From positions 40,108,715 through 40,172,714 of the forward strand of contig CM057835.1 of the NCBI GenBank assembly GCA_030068075.1: a stretch of 64,000 nt of DNA, written 5' to 3'. The number at the start of each line of letters is the position of its first letter. Positions within the stretch are counted from its first letter, which is position 1. Shown here in pieces: positions 47,400 to 64,000 of the stretch. The position numbers and the translations under genes are program-made. A model generated the notes under the pieces. The model made no database searches, was not told the DNA's origin, and was given only the letters and a program-made list of their open reading frames with translations. This stretch comes from Paguma larvata (taxonomy: Eukaryota; Chordata; Mammalia; Carnivora; Viverridae).

Positions 47400-48060
47400 A
47401 TTTTAATGTGTGCTTCCCTAATTCTTAAAAATACACTTTGTAGGCTTTGAGATTCCTCTGTTGTAAAATACTGGGGCATACTCTAGCCATTTTTTTCTAT
47501 CGAAGTTTCTGTCATGTTTCCACTGATGTGTAGGTGTTCCTTGCATGTTCTAGATATTATTCCCTTGTCTGTTTTAGTCATAGCTAGTGTCTTTCCCAAT
47601 CTATCATCTGCCTCTTAACTTTATTCATGATATCTTTTGTTGGATAGAAAGCTTGACTTTTAATGTAATCGAGTATATCTTCTTTTATTACTATTACTAT
47701 ATGATGTATCCTTTTTAGGCATCATTTCAAAAATCTTTCTCTACCTGTGGATCGTATAAATATTCTCCTATAATGTCTTCCGTGGAGTTTATGTCTTTGT
47801 CACTATACGAAAGTTTAACCCATCTGGAGACCACTTTGTATGTGGTGCTAAGTAGGGAATCAGTTTTGTTTTTCTCCCATAATGATTCCGTTTTCCTAAT
47901 GCCACCACTAAATAATTTCTCTTCTTCTCAGTGGTTTGTGCTGTCCACATTTTTATCAGATCTTCAGTTCCTACTTACACACTGGTCTTTCTGAGTTCTA
48001 AGTTAAAATCTATTAGCATTTTTGTCTGTTTTTGTGCAAAAAACACACTAGAAATCCTTG
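47400..48060 (-). mobile_element. Ancient L1 fragment (ORF2 end, antisense)
   Basis: The + strand text has the usual antisense-L1 wording, e.g. TTCTAGATATTATTCCCTTG and TTGTATGTGGTGCTAAGTAG. Heavily diverged, no open frame. Confidence 0.6.
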
Positions 48061-48234
48061 CCAGGCCCATCTCGCATTTTAACAAATATGCTAATACGTG
48101 TCCATCATGTAGGAGGTCAGATTAGGAACTGTCATCCTGCTAAATTTGACCCAAGGCATCACTTTGGTAGGTCCATAAATACTAAAAACAGAGAAAGAAA
48201 AACAAAGAATTACTTATCAAAAAAATGCTCAGGT

Positions 48235-48790
48235 ATCATTCATTTATTCATTAATTTACTCACTCATTCAACAAATGCTTATTAGGTGTCTGCTGTGGGG
48301 CCAGGACTATTGATGGATAGAGCTGGAGATGGAAGGTCGAGCCAGAAAAAGTAGGTCTCTGAAAGTCGTGAAACTGTACAGTCTTCGATAAGAAACAAAT
48401 ACTAACCAAATAATTATTCGAACAATTTTAACTTTGGAATTGCGACAGGTGCTCTAAATAATAGGCAGCTGCTTAATGAGGAAGACTTGACTTGATAGAA
48501 TTTGACCTGGAAGAGGAGAAAAGAAAAGGCGATACTTGTAGGATGCACGGGATTGGTAACCAAGCTAGAGAGATGGAAGGAAGTTCCAGGTAGAGGAAAG
48601 AGCACCTACTAAGCACATACGGTAGAAACGGCCTGAGTGCAAAGGTCTGAAAAAAATACAGATGTGTTCGCGTGTGTCAGTATTTAGAAGTCAAAGGAGA
48701 AGGAGCTAGCCAATGAGAATGCGTGGGCAGAGCCTGCGAGGGAAGAAGAAAATAGGACACGTTGCGGTCAAAGAAGTCAAGAACGAGTAT
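48235..48790 (-). mobile_element. L2-like relic, intergenic
   Basis: CATTCAACAAATGCTTATTA followed by GGAAGTTCCAGGTAGAGGAA and CCTGAGTGCAAAGGTCTGAA, an L2-type order. Confidence 0.5.
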
Positions 48791-49879
48791 CCTCTGGGCT
48801 AGGTTATCTCCCAGAACAGTGCGTTTCCTGTCTCTGCGTCCATTTACCAGAAGGGTAACATTTCGTAATCCATGAGCAAACTGAACACATCATTTTTATA
48901 CTGGCGATTTTTAAAACCACCAATCCTTGTAGAATGCTGTGTACATATCATTTTGAACTTAACTTGACATTGATCTTTTCTTTTACAAAGGAGTCAGCAG
49001 GATGCAAATCTCAGATGGAGAGGGCTTCTTGTCCTACCCAGTTATTTTACTTTTCCTTAGGGTGTTTCCCTTGAGCATGTGGCCTGTCTTGTTCACCACA
49101 GCATTCCTGATGCTGAGAACAATGCCTGAGACATAGTAGGTTCTCAGTAAACCTTGTCAAGTGAGTTAATTATTAAAGCAAACAAATGACACTTTTCTAG
49201 TTTTATGTTTTTATAGATTTGTTCATAGCACTCCTGGGGGCCGTATTTCAATGGCGGATGTCATGAACCATCTCTGGTCACCTTCAACACAATTGCCTCA
49301 AAATACTTCCATTGGCTTGTTTTCATTGAGGGCCTATTAAGACAAAACTACTTTACTAAGAATTGATTTATAGTTTATTTCACACTCTATCCCTTACTTA
49401 GTTCCAAAATATACTTTGAAATGTCATGGAAATGGAGTTCGATTAGTATGCTATGCTTTATTGAAGCCAATTTTGAAAGGAGAACTTCCTAGAAATATGG
49501 ACAGCATTAGAAAAATAAAAATTGTATTTATTGGAAAATAAACAACATTTAAAAATGTCTACTATAAAAGGATTCATTTAAAGAAAAAAGTGGTCACAAT
49601 TTTCAGAAAAAATACAGCTAGCACAAACTGTGGCATCCCATCCTAGTGTCGCATAGTTAATCCACCTGTGTCGGACAACGTGTGGGGGTCAGGTTGAAGG
49701 GGAGGGGGGTGCAGGATTTGGGTGAGTGACTTAACCCTGGAGTTCAGCTCCAGGCCAGGACCTGAGGTGGGTCCTGGAAGAACAGGAAGTAGAGAGCTGG
49801 GGTAGGGATGAGGTGGGGTGGGGGTATGAATAGCTTGCAGAGATACAACAGCGCAGGAAGGGGGAAGCCCAAACTAAGG

Positions 49880-50010
49880 AACACTTAGGGAGCACTCAGA
49901 ATATGCCAGGTCTTACTCTGTATGTCTTTCATGCATCACGTCATTTAATTTTGCAACTACTCTGAGAGATAAATGCTCTAACTGTGCTCATTTTATTGTG
50001 GTTATCAGAG
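49880..50010 (+). mobile_element. MIR fragment, intergenic
   Basis: ACTTAGGGAGCACTCAGAAT through TCATTTAATTTTGCAACTAC follow MIR wording. Confidence 0.5.
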
Positions 50011-50712
50011 GTTTCCTTCTGTGCAGGCACCGCTAACGTAACTAGATGACATCCTTTAATGTTGTTTTTCTTTTCCTTGTAAGTCTGTGTTTCCTTTGCT
50101 TTGGGGTTCCATTCTGTGCCCCACACCATGCCAAGACAGATTTCCTCTGATGATCTCCGATGCTCATGAACCCTCCTCTCCAGGATCCAGCAGCGGGAGG
50201 ACCAGCCGAAATCATGTCAGGAAGAGCTGTCTCCGTGTACACCTCGGTGAGTACAACTGGGACTTTTGGTCGCCATTAATGTGTTTACTTTCTGGTTTCT
50301 GAGGTTAGGAAACTGTGAAGCCAGGTTGCATAGATGTGCCCCTGTAGACCTGGAATGGCTGTTCCTTCCTCTCTTTAAGGACTGTTCTGATTCTGATTTT
50401 TTATGCAGAAATAAACACCCATTTCTAGCTGACCTTAAAAAAAATTAAAAAAAAAAAAAAAAACACAACCAGCCACCAGAAGTCTAAGTAGTTCAGTTTT
50501 AGAAGCAGAAGTTACCATAGATAGCACTCAGTGTTACTTTAATAATCTCACTTCACGGAGCGAGTGCTAAGGCCTGAGAGCCATCCAAGACTTAAAGGAA
50601 GTTGCTTCTGACTTTTGGTCTGGTGCAAGATTTACTAGAGCACATTGGAAAACCAGTTCAAGTCAGCAGAAATGTCTTCACAGCCAAAAGACATGCCTTG
50701 GTTTTGATGCAT
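50011..50712. other. Intergenic stretch ending in an A-run
   Basis: An A-rich run at 50440-50463 could be the tail of a + strand retrocopy, but I could not match the DNA before it (50050-50440) to any gene. Confidence 0.3.
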
Positions 50713-50907
50713 ATTTTATTTATTTATTTATCTTGAGAGAGACAGAGATAGCACGAGACGGAGAGGGGCAGAGAGAAAGGGAGAGAGAAAATCCTAAGCA
50801 GGCTCCACACTGCCAGCTCTGGAGCCAGAGGTGGGCTTGAACCGAGTCATGCCCTGAATGGAAATCAAGAGTTGGATGCTTAACCAACTGAGCCATCTGG
50901 GCGCCCC
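50713..50907 (-). mobile_element. Felid SINE
   Basis: Reverse orientation with head CATCTGGGCGCCCCC. Some deletion in the promoter half. Confidence 0.88.
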
Positions 50908-52199
50908 CAAAACACATTCTTAAAAAAATTCCTGTACACCCATTTCATTGTCTCTTCAAATTTATACCTGTTACTTCAAAATTGTATTATAGAGGAATCC
51001 ACTTCAGTGACCCTATAGCCTAATCTAAATGCACTGAATGAATTAGACTACTTCTTTAGAGTTAAGTCCCTTATATTTAATTCCGTTGTTTAAAAAAAGT
51101 CACAACATCTCCTCCCCCATCACCATTTCAACAGCCTCATTTAGGTACTTAGTGCGAAAGATGAAAATAAATATCTAAGATGAATTCTTTTCAGATGGCT
51201 CTTCCACCCTTTTCTGGAATGAGGAAAAAGCGTAAGCTACCCTTAAGGCCTTAGGGGTTAAAGAGTTTGGAAATGTCCTATTGTCAAGGACTATGGTGAG
51301 AGCCTGGGTAGATTTCTAGAACCTGAAACTAGCTTGCTTCTCTGTCCTCTGGGAGGCTTCACGCTATAGATCATGATGTCACTAATGGGATGAGGTGTGA
51401 TTATGAAATCATTGCTGGAAAAACACGAGGGCTAAAAAGTAGGGAAACAGAAGCACGTCAACTATAGTCTCATGATGATGACCCTAGCAAAGATTCAATG
51501 ACAAATTTTGCGGATATGGAAATAACAGAACAACTCATTATGTGTCATTCATGAACGAACCAGAACATGGGACGCATACATAGACTGGAAGCTGTGTACT
51601 GTTTGACATCACTTTTGAGCTTAATCATATGGCCGGTATTATAATAATTTCGGCTCTGCGTATACTGGTATAGGATGGTTTCAGGAACTGAAATGCTGTG
51701 AGTGACGCGGTTGGCTTTTCAAACAGGTTTCTCCAAACATCCCAGAGGAGACAAACCAAATGAATTGGAACAGACGAGTTTCTCCTTTGTGGTGAGACTT
51801 CCCAGGTTTGGGCCAGCAGTTGAAAAGTAGTCCAGGAAGAGGAGTCAGAATGCCCCTCCTTGTTTCCTGGAAGCCGCAAGCATACTGCTTTTGTATTTTA
51901 ATTGTCCAGGTTAAGGCCTGCTGAAATTCACCCAGTTTAAGTACGTGGCAAACCAAACATCGATTGTACCCTGTTCTTTTTCTTGTCTTACTGCAAACTC
52001 TGGTTCCGGTGGTAGGAAAGCAAGAGAGAAATCTCCAGTCGATGCCCAGGGGTCCAGTTTAGGAGATCAGTTATAAGAAGGTCAGTGGATGGCTTTAATT
52101 TGGGGCTAGGGGGGTCTTGGAGAACAGCAGTGGCTCACATTTAGTCAACGTCTAGGACCTTACAAGATGCGTTTTCTGTGGTAACTTACCCTTGATTTT
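50908..52199. other. Upstream flank of the DSC2 CpG island
   Basis: No repeat recognised over about 1.3 kb, which is unusual for this intergenic region. It may hold distal promoter elements (inference from repeat depletion only). Confidence 0.35.
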
Positions 52200-52272
52200 G
52201 TTTTTTTTTTTTTTTTTTTTTTGTAAAATGGATTCCCTTAATTAATTAATACCTTTATTAATTAATTAATGG
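52200..52272. repeat. Poly-T and TTAATTAA repeats just before the CpG island
   Basis: A T-run of about 23 nt, then ATTAATTAAT repeats. Confidence 0.75.
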
Positions 52273-53063
52273 CAATTTTGTTGCATCACTACTCTATTGA
52301 CTCTGACACGTCTAAAAACAAAAATAAGACCCCCAAAGAAAGGCGTCCCACAGATGAGAACCCTGTCTGAACTGCACTTGGTTGTTTGCAGTGAATTTGT
52401 TCCAGCAGAGTCCACCGAATCGACTCTGCGTACGCCTTAGGCAGCGGTTAACCTAACACCCGGGGTCTCCAGCCCTTCTGGTGTCTGCGGTCCGCACCCG
52501 GCTCGCTAACAGCTGGCGGAGCGGGCTGCGCGCGGGGCGGAGTCGGGGCGCGGGAGCGCGCCCAGGCCCGCGCCCCCTCCCCGCGGCCCGGCGCGCCCCG
52601 GGAGTGAGTCTTTGTACAGTCAGGACTTCTGCTGGGCAGGGCCAGCTGCTAATCCTGCTGGCGGCCACCGGCGCGGGGGGGCCCCATGGGGCATATAGGT
52701 GGCGTCCGCTGCTGAGAAACACCTAGCGCAGGTAAAAGGGTGGCGGCGAGAGGGAGTTCCCACCTGTTGCGCTCTTAAAGAAATGAAGACTTAAGAAAAT
52801 ACCAAGGAGGAGCCGACCGGTGTCTTTCGGACGCGTCTGGAGCCCCGCCCTGGGCCAGAGGAAAAGCCCCTTGGGTGCGAGGCGGGCGCTTCACCGAAAG
52901 CCAGAAAGAAAAGCGCCTCTGCCCGCGCGCCACCTCCTCCGGTGCCTCGCACGCCTCCGGCGCGGCCAGCCCTGCCCGACTCTCGCCGCGGCCTTTGGCC
53001 CCGCCGAGCCCGCTCGCCCTGGCCTCCCGGTGCGGGGCGGGTGACCTGTCCCCGAGCGCTCCC

Positions 53064-63682
<10,619 letters not shown>

Positions 63683-64000
63683 TGAAAATCAATGGTTTCT
63701 ATTTTTTAAATTTTGGTGAATAAATATGCAGTTACTTTAAAAACAGTTGCGTATGAATATATGAGTGAATGAGTACGTGTATCATACGTTTCAATATATG
63801 GGTATAAATATATATCTTTATACCTCCAGACACTTTTTTGCAGTTTTAGTCATGCAAAGCCCATTTATGAAATTGTAAAAGTCATTTAGCATTCTCAAAC
63901 ACATGATTCCTTAATGAGTTTTCACGTTAGTGAGGGTGTCACAGAGCATAGCCTAGAAACCCCAAGACATCTTCCGTTAAAGAAGATAAAATTGCTGATA

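Noticed and set aside
50042..50463. Processed pseudogene ending in an A-run
   Set aside because: The A-run is real, but I could not match the preceding DNA to any gene or find target-site copies.

Overview
The window is mammalian nuclear DNA from a carnivore, most likely a cat (felid). The evidence is about 36 copies of a tRNA-derived SINE whose head reads like GGGGCGCCTGGGTGGCTCAG and which ends in CT-rich, then A-rich, tails. This is the feliform Can-SINE type, and most copies have target-site duplications (TSDs). Coding sequence is split into short exons with GT/AG borders, so most long open frames here are noise.

Layout: (1) 1-967 is upstream sequence without a CpG island. (2) 968-28651 is a complete desmocollin-1 gene (DSC1) on the + strand. 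All 17 exons were found, and every junction keeps frame. They give an 897-residue 'a' isoform and, through a 46-nt cassette exon with a stop codon, an 843-residue 'b' isoform. Its introns hold SINEs, ancient LINE/MIR/MER5 fragments and an antisense processed pseudogene of ribosomal protein L27A. (3) 28652-52435 is intergenic. It is packed with SINEs, especially 31-41 kb, and holds a 5'-truncated L1 with a nested SINE, a deleted U6 snRNA pseudogene, a U6/SINE chimeric retrocopy and L2-like and L1 relics. (4) 52436-53560 is a strong CpG island around exon 1 of a second desmocollin, DSC2. (5) 53064-63658 holds exons 1-4 of DSC2. The gene runs off the right edge.

DSC1 and DSC2 lie head to tail on one strand, as in the known mammalian desmocollin cluster (DSC1, DSC2, DSC3 in transcription order). 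Exon 2 is 85 nt and exon 4 is 120 nt in both genes, exon 3 is 203 versus 200 nt, and the intron phases match. Both products are desmosomal cadherins: signal peptide, prodomain ending in a furin site, five extracellular cadherin repeats, one membrane helix and a cytoplasmic tail. DSC1 is known from suprabasal, differentiating epidermis and DSC2 from nearly all desmosome-bearing tissue. The CpG island at DSC2 and its absence at DSC1 fit that contrast.

No undescribed biological system was found. The items most worth a second look are retrotransposition by-products (the U6/SINE chimera and a duplicated SINE with its flank), a SINE just upstream of the DSC1 exon 13 acceptor, an inner repeat expansion inside a SINE, and close inverted SINE pairs.
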